From contig JAUIZM010000016.1 of assembly GCA_030848705.1 (NCBI GenBank), positions 3,596,001 through 3,660,000 of the forward strand: a stretch of DNA of 64,000 bases, in the 5' to 3' direction. Position numbers and translations under genes: made by a program. Origin of the DNA: Heracleum sosnowskyi (lineage: Eukaryota; Streptophyta; Magnoliopsida; Apiales; Apiaceae). The notes below the pieces were generated by a model. It made no database searches, was not told the origin of the DNA, and was given only the letters and a program-made list of their open reading frames with translations. How positions within the stretch are numbered: the stretch's first letter is position 1; the number at the start of each line of letters is the position of its first letter. Positions 1 through 9,324 of this stretch are shown here, piece after piece.

Positions 1-744
1 CCTCTAGCTAAGATAACCACCAAACAAGTATTGTAATTTCTATGAGAAAGTGTAATGTGTCGATATGGAATCCCATGAATCCTGGTCACGGACAATGGGA
101 AGCAGATTGACAATGAAGATTTCAAGAAGTATTGTGAGGAGAACAACATTGAGTTGCGATTCACATCAGTTGCTCATTCTCAAGCAAACTAACAAGCTGA
201 GGTGGCCAACCGAATCATCCTAGATGGACTCAAGAAGAGAGTTGAACGCTCAAGGAACACTTGGGTGGACGAGTTGCTCCCTATACTTTGGGCATATCGT
301 ACCACTTGCAAGGTTACTACTGAAGCAACTCCATTCATGTTAGCCTATGGGACAGAAGCCGTGGTTCCAGTGGAGATTACTCATACCTCCCCAAGAGTAG
401 GGGCCTTTGAGCCTGAATCGAACGAAGAAGGTATGACGTTGGCTCTTGATCTAATTGATGAAGTCAGAGATGAGGCAAATGCCAAGATCGTGGAACATCA
501 GAAGCGAGCATCTTTCTACTACAACCTGAGAGTTAAATAAAGGTTCTTTCGTCAAGGAGACTTGATTCTAAGAAAGATTGAAGCATCCGGGGTTGTTCAG
601 AAAGTAAAATTAGCCCCTAATTAGGAAGGGCCCTGCAAAGTCAATAATGTGTTTGGACGAGGCTCGTATAAGCTAGAAACCCTCGAAGGGCTTGAGGTGC
701 CAAGGACTTGGCATGCCTCAAACTTAAAAGTTTATTATGTTTAG
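1..744 (+). pseudogene. Ty3/gypsy integrase C-terminal fragment (Tat-like)
   Basis: One reading frame runs from the window edge to a terminal stop at 742-744 and shows the end of a plant Ty3/gypsy integrase: a DNG motif near 99-107, the stretch NNIELRF near 145-165, then VANRIILDGLKKR, WAYRTT and TPFMLAYG, and finally the basic C-terminal part ending in SNLKVYYV. Integrase inserts retroelement cDNA into host DNA. The frame is broken by stops at 34, 40, 76, 190, 538 and 622, several of them likely C-to-T changes, so it is dead. The upstream catalytic core lies outside the window. The sequence style matches the Tat (Retand/Ogre) branch. The gag/protease remnants at 15.0-16.0, 23.0-24.2 and 48.2-49.4 kb look like the same family. 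Confidence 0.88.
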
Positions 745-1421
745 TGAATCCTAAAAGGATCCGCTAGTAGGACAAGTAGAAATAAGGTTCGATGAAATCA
801 TGAGCTTCCTAGAAAGAAGATGAAGGGTTGAACCCATTTTGATTGGTAGAAACATCCTCAAAGCTTTGCCAAGACAAACTACAAATGAATGCAAAGGAAA
901 GCATACAAAATATGCATGTCAACTACACAAATAGAGTTGAATACAACGAACCCCGAAGGGTGAATGTTGCTAATAAACATACAAAAGAAAGCCAAAGATG
1001 CCTATTGTTAATTAGAGAAACTTTCAAGCTCAGGAGACGTTTGATATGATAGACTTGAGAATTGATCACTACGAGTGCAGGCATCAGTAAGAACTCGTAA
1101 GGGTGAAGGGTTGAAACCCCAGAAACCTAAGACAGTCAGTCCAAACCCCATCATTCGATAAGCTCAATGAAAGGCTTGAAGCCAAAACAAGATGGTATAA
1201 GACATAAAAGGCTTATGCAAATGTCAAGCTAGCCTCGAATAAGGCACAATCGTCGTAAATGTGTAGGTCGCTCCATACTTTACACCAAGACGATACTCAT
1301 GAAACACTACTGTATATTAAAATCCCAAAAAAAGGGTAGTAAGTCCCAGGTAAGGGATAAAAAGACCCCAAGTCTCGAAAAAGACCGGTATAACTTCTAT
1401 GAAATCCTAGTGCATTATCAT
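745..1421 (+). other. 3' untranslated internal region of the gypsy element
   Basis: This stretch lies between the integrase stop and the polypurine tract. It has no coherent ORF. A short ATG frame at 843-1049 has no recognisable composition or motif. A perfect 11-bp inverted repeat (AACTTCTATGA at 1392-1402, TCATAGAAGTT at 1418-1428) lies directly in front of the polypurine tract. Confidence 0.7.
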
Positions 1422-1438
1422 AGAAGTTGGGGGTCAAA
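1422..1438 (+). other. polypurine tract of the gypsy element
   Basis: AGAAGTTGGGGGTCAAA abuts the TG that opens the LTR. This is the expected place and composition for the plus-strand primer of reverse transcription. Confidence 0.8.
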
Positions 1439-1875
1439 TGATATGGGTTAAAAATAACCCTAAAGACATAATTAATATTGCATTAATTAAACCTAGATGG
1501 TCCATAAATAAGGCCCATTAATAAGGCCCGAAACACTAATTAAGTATTAATTTCGTAATTAATATTTGGGCTAGAAGTACAACCTGTATTAGGAGACGTC
1601 CAATACAGGCTTGTTCTAATACAAGTGGGTTTGTTTCAATACAAGTCTGTTATGATATGGAAACAACTCCTACATGGAAGGATCTAGAATTAATCCTTAT
1701 CCACCGTCAAGGATAAGACTTATCCGTCAAGGAAGTGATGATATTTATCCACCGTCAAGGATAAGATTTATCGTTTAAGGAAGTGATAATACTTATCCAC
1801 CGTCAAGGATAAGATTTATCCTTCAAGGAAATCAATACTTATCCACTAGGCTTCTAAAAGCCTATATAAAGGGTC
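1439..1875 (+). mobile_element. Truncated 3' LTR (U3) of the gypsy element
   Basis: It starts TGATATGGGTTAAAAATAACCC, identical to the LTR starts at 14308 and 47213 and to the reverse LTR ending at 54679. It matches the 690-bp LTR at 14308 up to GGGTC at 1875 and then diverges into unrelated sequence, so R/U5 is missing. The second half holds several copies of the palindromic unit CTTATCC-ACCGTCA-AGGATAAG. The same truncated end, with the same foreign continuation, recurs at 24384 and 49588, so the truncation predates duplication of the block. Confidence 0.85.
1863..1870 (+). promoter_or_regulatory. LTR TATA box
   Basis: TATATAAA lies at the end of U3, shared with the complete LTR at 14308-14997. 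It would direct plus-strand transcription into the leader and the inverted coiled-coil region. Activity is inferred. Confidence 0.6.
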
Positions 1876-2301
1876 AATACTTATTCACCGTCAAGGATAA
1901 GACTTATCCTTTAAGAAAGTCAATACTTATCCACCGTCAAGGATAAGACTTATTTCTGTTACTCGGTCTATTTCCTTGAGGGCAATTCAGTCTTATTCTT
2001 TTTGTACGCGTATTATACATATATGTGATACATATACTTTACCAATTTATTAAACTCCTTTCACTGCACTTCCCCCCCTTTCATCACTTTCACGCCAATT
2101 GAGTTCTCCCGCTGCATTGTTGACAATGGTGTGATTTCGAAGAGATCCGAATGACAAAGACATTTACAAACCTAAACGAATGTCGCAGTTATAGAGGTAA
2201 GCTCTGCCACTTTAAATTAAATTAGGGTTTGAACCGTTTGTATACGAAATTAGGGTTTTTTTATGGTTATATGTTTTTTGTGTTTAGGAACTTAGGGTTT
2301 T
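1876..2301 (+). other. Leader-like segment with an intron, fused to the LTR
   Basis: Two more CCGTCAAGGATAAG units are followed by a CT-rich stretch and an apparently transcribed leader. A well-formed intron sits at 2197-2287: AGAG|GTAAGC at the donor and TGTTTAG|GAAC at the acceptor, T-rich before the acceptor, 91 bp long. The same segment, with the same intron, recurs at 24385-24810 and 49589-50014. No ORF of interest follows. I do not recognise the source gene. Confidence 0.5.
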
Positions 2302-3632
2302 GGTATTAGTATTCCCTTACATCCCTTTCATTAAAGTTTCGTGTGAAATTGGCAAGCTGACCAGGTCACCTACATGTATTTTAAAAGTATCATTCAAAGT
2401 CGAATTTTTAAAACCCCGCAATAATTTCCTTTTCAAAATTTCAAATGTGGTGAACAACTTCATTCAGCTTGCACGCTTAAAATTAGGGGTGGCAAAATCA
2501 GACCCGACCCGACAGCCCGACGCGAATTCGACCCGAAGAGTACGAATTCGGGTTGGAGTTTTTCGGGTTCGGGTTGATTTTGGGTTGACCCAAAACTGAC
2601 CCAAAAAATTCGGGTCATTTTCGGGTTAATTTCGGGTTACCCAAAACATACCCGAAATTACCCGAAATTATATTTATAATATAAAATGAAATATATTCTG
2701 AAAATACCTATATTTTATAGTATTTTTGTATTATTTGTTATTTAAATTAATATATATTCTAATTCAATAATATTAAAATTAATTTATATGATCAAAATAT
2801 AATTTATTTATTATTTATAATATATAATTTATATTAATTAAATAAATAATTATTATTTTGGGTTGGGTTCGGGTTACTCATAAATTTTCGCGTTGGGTTC
2901 GGTTGAGTATTCTGACCCATTAAAATTTCGGGTCGGGTTCGGGTTGGGTCAAATTTGTGACCCGAGTCTGTCAACCCGACCCGAACCCGACACGCAACCC
3001 GAAATTGCCGGCCTTACTTAAAATATCCTCGAGCTCTATATGTGGACATGTATATTAGTGTGATAATAATTGTTTTGCCAATCAAGCGTAAATTATGAGT
3101 CACGACTTAAAATAATTCTATTATATATTACAGTAAATATAATTTGATTTACAATGACAATACATGCATACATTTTATCATCAATATTATAGTACACTAA
3201 TATTCTTTGAATCAGCATCTGTTTTCTCTAACCAATAATTTGCCAATAATTTGGTACAATCTGTGTATCAATTAATTTTTTCTCAAAATTATTTAATATA
3301 CAACTATTCAATTATAGCGTCAAATATATTAAATTAATCTAATAATATTTACATTATTAATTTAAATTTCAAAACAAATTAAACTCAAAGAAATCACCAT
3401 TCAATTTCTATTACTTTTACATATAACAAGTACTATCTTTGAATGATTTACATTGATACTCATAAATTTTGAGCAAGTGTTGACATAAATCTTTACCTAG
3501 CTAAAGTTCCATTAATTCAACATCAAGGTTTGGTTGTTCTCGAAAAAAGAAAAAAAAGGGAAAGAAGAAGAAAAGAAATTTACTGCAACTTTGCTTTCTC
3601 TCCAATTGATGCAAACATTTAATTAATTAATA
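2302..3632 (-). repeat. Left arm of a large palindrome (inverted coiled-coil gene region)
   Basis: This stretch is the reverse complement of the intron, exon-2 and downstream part of the coiled-coil gene region. It pairs with 3669-4478, with only about 40 bp between the arms. The arm is about 0.8 kb of matching sequence interrupted by a hAT MITE at 2484-3016. Orthologous inverted segments are at 24811-26160 and 50015-51330, where the coiled-coil exon follows on the minus strand. Here that exon has been deleted. Confidence 0.85.
2484..3016. mobile_element. hAT-type MITE, copy 1
   Basis: The termini are TAGGGGTGGCAAAATC and, reversed, TAAGGCCGGCAATTTC, a typical hAT TIR. The flanks are a perfect 8-bp target duplication CTTAAAAT at 2476-2483 and 3017-3024. 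The 533-bp interior is AT-rich with many TTCGGGTT/AACCCGAA motifs near both ends and no transposase. It sits inside the inverted exon-2-like segment. Confidence 0.92.
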
Positions 3633-4281
3633 AACCTCATATAGAAGAAATATTGAAGCAAAAAATTCATTAATTAATTAAATGTTTGCATCAATTGGAG
3701 AGAAAGCAAAGTTGCAGTAAATTTCTTTTCTTCTTCTTTTCCTTTTTTTTTCTTTTTTCGAGAACAACCAAACCTTGTTGAATTAATGGAACTTTGGCTA
3801 GGTAAATATTTATGTCAACACTTGCTCAAAATTTATGAGTATCAATGTAAATCATTCGAAGATATTACTTGTTATATGTAAAATTAATAGAAATTGAATG
3901 GTGCTTTTTTTTAGTTTAATTAATTTGTTTTGAAATTTAAATTAATAATGTAAATATTATTAGATTAATTTAATATATTTGACCCTATAATTGAATAGTT
4001 GTATATTAAATAATTTTGAGAACAAATTAATTGATACACAAATTGTACCAAATTATTGGCTTGAGAAAACAAATGCTCAAAGAAAGAATATCAGTGTACT
4101 ATATTATTGATAATAAAATGTATGCTTCTATTGTCATTGTAAATCAAATTATCTTTACTCTAATATATAATTGAATTATTTTAAGTCTTGACTCATAATT
4201 TAGGCTTGATTGGTAAAACAATTATTAATATATAATCAAATTATTATCTTTATTGTAATATACATGTCCACATATAGGCAG

Positions 4282-4320
4282 GCTGAGCTGGAGGATGTTT
4301 TAAGCCTGCAAGCTGAATGA
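4282..4320 (+). pseudogene. Exon-2-like segment of the coiled-coil gene
   Basis: After a clean acceptor (TATAGGCAG) an open frame reads AELEDVLSLQAE and then TGA. It continues the heptad-like acidic/leucine pattern of the coiled-coil ORF and could be its last exon. Exon 1 is missing here, so it is a relic. Confidence 0.5.
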
Positions 4321-4494
4321 AGTTGTTCACCACATTTGAAATTTTGAAAAGAAAATTATTGCCAGGTTTTAAAAATTCCACTTTGAATGATACTTTCAAA
4401 ATACATGTAGGTCACCTGGTCAGCTTGCCAATTTCATACGAAACTTTAATGAAAGGGATGTAAGGGAATACTAATACATGTATATGTGAGCATC

Positions 4495-4557
4495 ATGGAA
4501 GTGGAGTCCGCTGCTGGTGAAGAATCTAGGTCAAAAGATCAGAAGTCGGCCCTGTAA
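4495..4557 (+). pseudogene. Short ATG frame resembling the coiled-coil N-terminus
   Basis: A 20-residue frame starts MEVESAAGEESRSKDQKS and stops at TAA. SAAG...KDQKSAL resembles AAGKDSILKDQKSAM at the start of the coiled-coil ORF, which suggests an internal duplication of the first exon. The copies at 12415 and 44642 stay open longer. Confidence 0.4.
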
Positions 4558-4890
4558 TCTGGGCACATGAAAGAGCTTAAAGAATGTTTACTAGCTAAAA
4601 TCCTGCTAATGAACCATGTTCAAAATAACAGCGACTGTAATAAGAACCTTACCATATTCTTGTATGAAAAACATGTGTGGACATCTAAAGGAAGGCTGTT
4701 TGAGATTTCTAAAATATTTTCTTTATGTTCTTATTCATTTTTTTGTTAGAGAAGCGAGCTCTGCTTTGTAGAGCTCACAACCAATGCGACCAATAATATA
4801 TATTTTATGTACCCCAAGATTGAATTGCAAATAATTAACCATTACTTTGTGGATATAAAACACCACAAGATGTAGGCCAAGTTTTGGTAT

Positions 4891-5176
4891 CACTATAAGA
4901 AAATCGTCTAAATTCGATAAAAAAGACTCCGTTGAATATAGATAATTTATACTAAACTCCATCAACTTTGGTGGAAACCGAAATTATTAAATTTGACTTA
5001 ATTTTGTCGAAATTATAAATTCGACGAAAAAATATAAAAATTTTGGAAAAAATTTAAAATTTGGCGCCTAAAGTGCATTAAATTCGACCGAATTTGGTTG
5101 AATTTAATATGCTAAATTTGAACAAATATTATTGAATTTAATATGATAAATTCAACCGAATATTATCGAATTTAAC
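4891..5176 (+). repeat. Possible truncated CACTA end
   Basis: CACTATAAGAAAATCG at 4891 looks like a CACTA terminal repeat and is followed by iterated AATTCGACCGAAT/TTGGTTGAATTT motifs as in subterminal regions. I see no matching opposite end. The same sequence is at 37110. The copies at 12.7 and 45.0 kb lack the terminus. Confidence 0.4.
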
Positions 5177-5505
5177 AAACAACAATTAAAAAAAACATTA
5201 TTTAAAATATGTTAACAACTGCAACACTTCGTAAACCGCTATAAATATGTTGTTCACCATAGCGTTTACTAATGAACCATATCATAGTACTCTTCTTTCT
5301 AAGAAGATTACAAAATATGTAACTAATGCATGAGCCCTTTCTCTAAACACAATCTAATGTTAGAAGCTGAAAAAGAAGGCTAAAAGCCTAAATATGGAAT
5401 GAAGTCATTTCAGATGAAGTTCAAGTGCAGCTTTCATATCATCACGGAAGAACAACTACATGGGACACGAATCAACATGTTTGATCGATACAACAGAAGT
5501 TGAAT

Positions 5506-6110
5506 AAGGGCCGAAAAACATCTCGAAGACAAGGGGCTGGCATCCCAAAGGTCCACTTTCGACTACGGGATCATGAAGACCCCATACCTTACTCTCAATT
5601 AATCCTCTAATATTGGAGACTAAGAGGTGGTGATCCGAAGGACCAATTTTGACAAGGGAGTCTTGAACGCCCCATAACTTAGTCTCAATTGTGCCTAGTA
5701 GTATTGGCGACCAGGGGATGACGACCCAAAGCTTTAATTTCGATTAAGGGGTCTCAAAAACCTACCTGAAATATCGGGGTAACTTCAAGCCAAGATAATC
5801 TAGGGTTCATATGAGAAATGTAAGTAAATTGAATTTCATATAACTGCGCTCAATTGTATCTAGTTGGAAACTACCAAAGAAATCCTAAATGCAAGCATAA
5901 AAACTTCGAAGGCTCCGAAAGTGCCTTAAATAATATTTTTTTGGACATAAAAAGTGCGAGCAAAAGTTTTAGCATATTGCATGAAGTTAGAGCCCGGAAT
6001 GAGTTTCGATTCGATGTATTATAAGTCAAAATCGGAGCACGAGGAGAAAGTTATCCCGATTTTCGTTTAAGGTAAAATTTAACCTCGAATTGACGCCAAT
6101 GATTGTGAAA
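5506..6110. other. Unclassified repeat block with imperfect tandem units
   Basis: Two to three diverged units of roughly 85-95 bp each contain a CCCCATACCTTACTCTCAATT-like core followed by a GG-rich stretch (about 5575-5760). There is no coding potential. The style is that of a decayed retroelement UTR or LTR. It is duplicated at 37726-38340 with about 1-2 percent difference. Confidence 0.4.
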
Positions 6111-6740
6111 CAAAAACAATTATCTCAACTGGAAGCCACCCGGTAACGGGGGAACCGGATCGACTACCGGGGATGGTGACTGGAAGCCCACCCAACAATC
6201 GGGGAACCCGACAACCGAGCTAGGGACGATGACTAGAAGCATCATCAACGACCAAGAAAACTGAGCAATCACAGTAGGACCACCATGGCCTTTGGTGGCG
6301 AAAGAGGGACCCCCGCAATCGGGGGTGGTGATTGGGGGATTCTCTAGCAATAATGACCTAATTTATCGGAGACCATAGATTCCGTAGCAACCATCTTTGT
6401 GTGTTATACATTGTTTTTTTTTGTGAAGATATGGTAACTTATATAATCTTCTAGTCACATTTTATTTTGCTTTATTTATTTCAATTTATTCTTCACTTTT
6501 CCTTTCTTTAGTTAACTTTTATTTTCTATATTTATTCCTGTTTGTTCTTCACTTTTCCTTTTATTAGTCTGATTTTGTTTTGCTATATTATTTTTTGTTT
6601 CCTATTGGATTTTAGGCATGTCATCTTGATGTTCATGATGAATAACATCAGAAATTTTGTTGAAGATAGTCATTGTATGTGATACGCTAAAAATTAAAGA
6701 TTTAAGTATATAGACATCAAATATTAGTTGCTTTCACTAG
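6111..6740. other. Unclassified block, GC-rich then T-rich
   Basis: Positions 6125-6340 are GC-rich with repeated GGTGACTGGAAGC-like and CGGGGGAACC-like motifs. The open minus frame across them looks like a by-product of that composition. Positions 6350-6740 are T-rich with two TTCTTCACTTTTCCTTT repeats. It is duplicated at 38341-38962. Confidence 0.35.
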
Positions 6741-7013
6741 TTATGTCCCAAAGGCCCTTACTAACCTGGACGAGGGGACTTTTATTCAGATTTATCATGG
6801 TCCTAATAGCACATACATATCTATTATTACAAGCATTTTGGATTCTATTTTTAAATATTATAACATATCGAGTTATCTTCAATTTAAAATGTTGTATATG
6901 ATAGTGATTTTGCTGATCATAGATTCGTAAAGTGCATATCTCCACCGAGCCTTCAACATTGGCCTACTCCTGCGATTACGCGGGCTAGCACACTTGTTGT
7001 CCACAATTATTCG
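6741..7013 (+). pseudogene. Unrecognised exon-like segment (frameshifted copy)
   Basis: An acceptor (GCTTTCACTAG) is followed by an open frame containing VPKALTNLDEGTFIQIYHGP. The copy at 38963-39215 stays open for 84 codons to a GTGAG donor. Here a base is missing after CTTCAA near 6885, and about 20 extra bases (CTCCTGCGATTACGCGGG region) lie near 6966-6987, so the frame is broken. The parent protein is unknown to me. Confidence 0.45.
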
Positions 7014-8214
7014 TTGTGAGTTGAATATCAGGTATATATTTTGTTAAATCATTTCGGTTATATAGTCTAGTGAACTTGCTGCGGTTATTCTTACGAATAA
7101 AATGGTATCCATTTATGTTCATTATTACAGAATGTGAATCTTATTGTGCTATGCTTGAGTATTGTGTATGCTGTTGTGGAAGTTCCAATACATAGTTTGT
7201 CTAGCAGCTTAGAAGGATATCCTCTATGATGCAAAATATCACGACATTCCAATGTTATCAGATTGCCTTTTAGCACTTGCACTTCTAGGCACGAGATTAT
7301 AAAATCCTTAAGCAAATGTTATATTAATAAGTTCATATCATACTTAACACTTAAGCCACTAACTTATCTAGTGTAATTGATTCTGAACTACAAATGATTT
7401 GTGAACGAGTGTTAATATTTGTGAAGATATATAGTTTGCTCTTCTCTCACTGAAGTTAGTACATGAATATAGTAGTCGAAAAATATAATGTTTTGTGATA
7501 TTCAGGGAGATTATCTTTTGTGATTTTAGAAAAAAGTAAATTATATCAAAAAAAATATATGTTACATACATAATGACAACAAGAATAATTTATTCATGAA
7601 ATATTTATATATAAATGCATTACTTGTGTGATGTATTTTTATTTATGTTCATTATAAAATTGATAGTTCTAAAATGTGTCAAATTTAATAAGTATGTTAT
7701 AGATCCTAGTACATGCTTGACCTTTGTAAATGAAATGCATACCATGCAAGTATAGTTTGTGCCACATGATAATATAATATTATACACTTTAGTGAAATGA
7801 AAGAAACATACAGTTAAATGGTATGTTCTTTGAGTTCTCATATTATAATACGATCTTTTCATAGTCCTTGTTTGCCATAATTTTGACATGGGTGTTTTCA
7901 ATTGGGCTTCTTCATAAAAGGGGCTTAAATATAAGGAGGCGCTCCATGTCCTATTTTGAGAATGTGCCCAGTTGTACGAGAAGGGATTAAGAAATAATTT
8001 CTTGACAACAACATTGAAGTATGTTTATAATCACTATGATTAGCAAAAGAAGGAAACCTTTCCATTAGGGCATTCCCCAAAATGTGAGAATGAGGTAGGT
8101 TTTTATTGATATGAAAAAGAAGTCCTATATTTTCGAGAGACAGCTGGTAGCAGGAAATCCGTGAAGTCCCGAGATTGAAGATGGACCTTGGGCTTATGTG
8201 ACTAGGCCTCATCG
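7014..8214. other. AT-rich stretch without recognisable gene
   Basis: This 1.2 kb continues the duplicated block (second copy 39216-40376). Several 60-95 codon frames exist on the minus strand, but they share no motif and change between copies. Relative to unit 1, unit 2 lacks about 40 bp near 7815-7855. Confidence 0.4.
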
Positions 8215-8470
8215 TTGGGTTTTCCTAAAGAGACTTGAAGACTAATTTGGGAAGGCGGTTCAAGTATTTTCCTAGTTGGTATCAGAATCGGAAACGTAGT
8301 CCATTTCGATTTCTTGTTGCCCAAGAACTACATAGGGCTTGATCCACTATATAAAGAGGTACTTAGGCACATTGTTAGGGGTCAAATGTTTTGAGAGAAG
8401 CACAAACCCATGAAATACTCGTCTTGATAGAATATATTTGATGCTATAATTCAACAGTTGTGCTAAATAA
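8215..8470 (+). repeat. LTR-like remnant (R/U5 type)
   Basis: It contains a TATA-like TATATAAAGAGG near 8349 and the phrase GAACTACATAGGGCTTGATCC, followed by a GTACTTAGGCACATTG-type motif. That arrangement is common in U3-R-U5 regions of plant Ty3/gypsy LTRs. Boundaries are not visible. A second copy is at 40377-40632. Confidence 0.4.
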
Positions 8471-8640
8471 TTTTACGAACAAATTTATTGATATAATGGA
8501 TATAAGGGAATACTAATACATTTATATGTGGGCATCTTATAAGTGGAGTGCTGGTGAAGAATCTACATCAAGAGATCAAAAGTCGACCCTATAATCTGGG
8601 CACCTCAAAGAGCTAAAATAATGTTTAGATGAAGCTATGA
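8471..8640 (+). repeat. Old diverged fragment of the coiled-coil gene 3' region
   Basis: It reads like 4445-4640 at lower identity (GGGAATACTAATACATTTATATG, GTGCTGGTGAAGAATCTACATC, GATCAAAAGTCGACCCTATAAT). It shows that an earlier round of duplication preceded the current units. The second copy is at 40633-40802. Confidence 0.6.
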
Positions 8641-9324
8641 TCATCACTCCAAGGAAAACTGAATTAGACGACACTTCTCCATCGTTGTCTGAAAGAGAAA
8701 TTTAACGTTGTCTATCGGGGCGCTGTCTGATGTTTCGTCATACAACGATTATCATCCATTGTGCAAATTGAGCTTCACAATGGTTTCACTGACAATTAAT
8801 TGTCTCAAACTTTGTCCCACAACGGAAACTGGGCTTTGATAAATTATTCAAATAACGGTTTACAAACCTTTGTTGGATTGTAATACAAATAAGGGTTATC
8901 ATCTGTTGTGCAAATTGAGCTTCACAACGGTTTCCGGAACAATTATCCCAACCCATGTCACATAATGGGGAGTGGCCTTTGTTAAAATATTCAGATAACT
9001 GTTAAAGAACCTTTGTTGGACTAGAATATAAACAAGGGTTACAAACAGTTATGTGAACGGTTCCTTATTTCTGTTTGTTTATTTGCACAATGGTTTATTT
9101 ATATGATAACATTGTATGAGGAGTTTTGGACAACTGTTTACGAATGAATGGGCATTGTACCTAGCTATGTTTATAACTAGCATTGTTTATTTGCACAATG
9201 GTTTTTTAAAATCTCATTCTTGTTCAGTACTTAACACAACAGTTTTGGAGATCCGAGGGCGTTGCCAAACTTCGTAGACACAATGGTGTTTATTATTTGT
9301 TTATTGTTCAAATAATACATATAC
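8641..9324. repeat. Unclassified repeat with two 147-bp tandem units
   Basis: Units start at 8749 and 8896 (TTATCATC..TTGTGCAAATTGAGC) and end near 9042. Motifs such as TTCACAACGG and TTTGTTGGA recur throughout, as in subterminal regions of DNA transposons, but I see no termini. The second copy is at 40803-41495. Confidence 0.45.

Larger units (their letters stand above)
3660..5505 (+). repeat. Forward coiled-coil gene 3' region, copy in unit 1 (exon 1 deleted)
   Basis: This is the same sequence that follows the coiled-coil ORF at 11668-13269, 30236-30571 plus 36188-37725, and 43840-45429: intron, exon-2-like segment, second short ATG frame and 3' AT-rich tail. It begins at CCTCATATAGAAG right after the palindrome spacer. 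The first exon and promoter are absent, removed with about 4 kb present in unit 2 at 26.1-30.2 kb. Confidence 0.8.

Noticed and set aside
1700..1960. CRISPR-like regular repeats
   Set aside because: Short palindromic units are imperfect, have variable spacing, lie in an LTR of a plant retroelement and have no cas genes.
2300..2599. 99-codon frame repeated in three units (also 24809 and 50013)
   Set aside because: It crosses the left end of the hAT MITE and antisense exon sequence. Its repetition follows from unit duplication, and it has no motif.
3633..3668. Palindrome centre as a transcription terminator
   Set aside because: The arms are about 0.8 kb and derive from gene duplication; a terminator interpretation has no support in a plant nuclear genome.
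6120..6350. Proline/glycine-rich minus frame (also 38349-38570)
   Set aside because: Composition follows from the GC-rich repeat; no start context, no homology recognised, and the frame length differs in the second copy.
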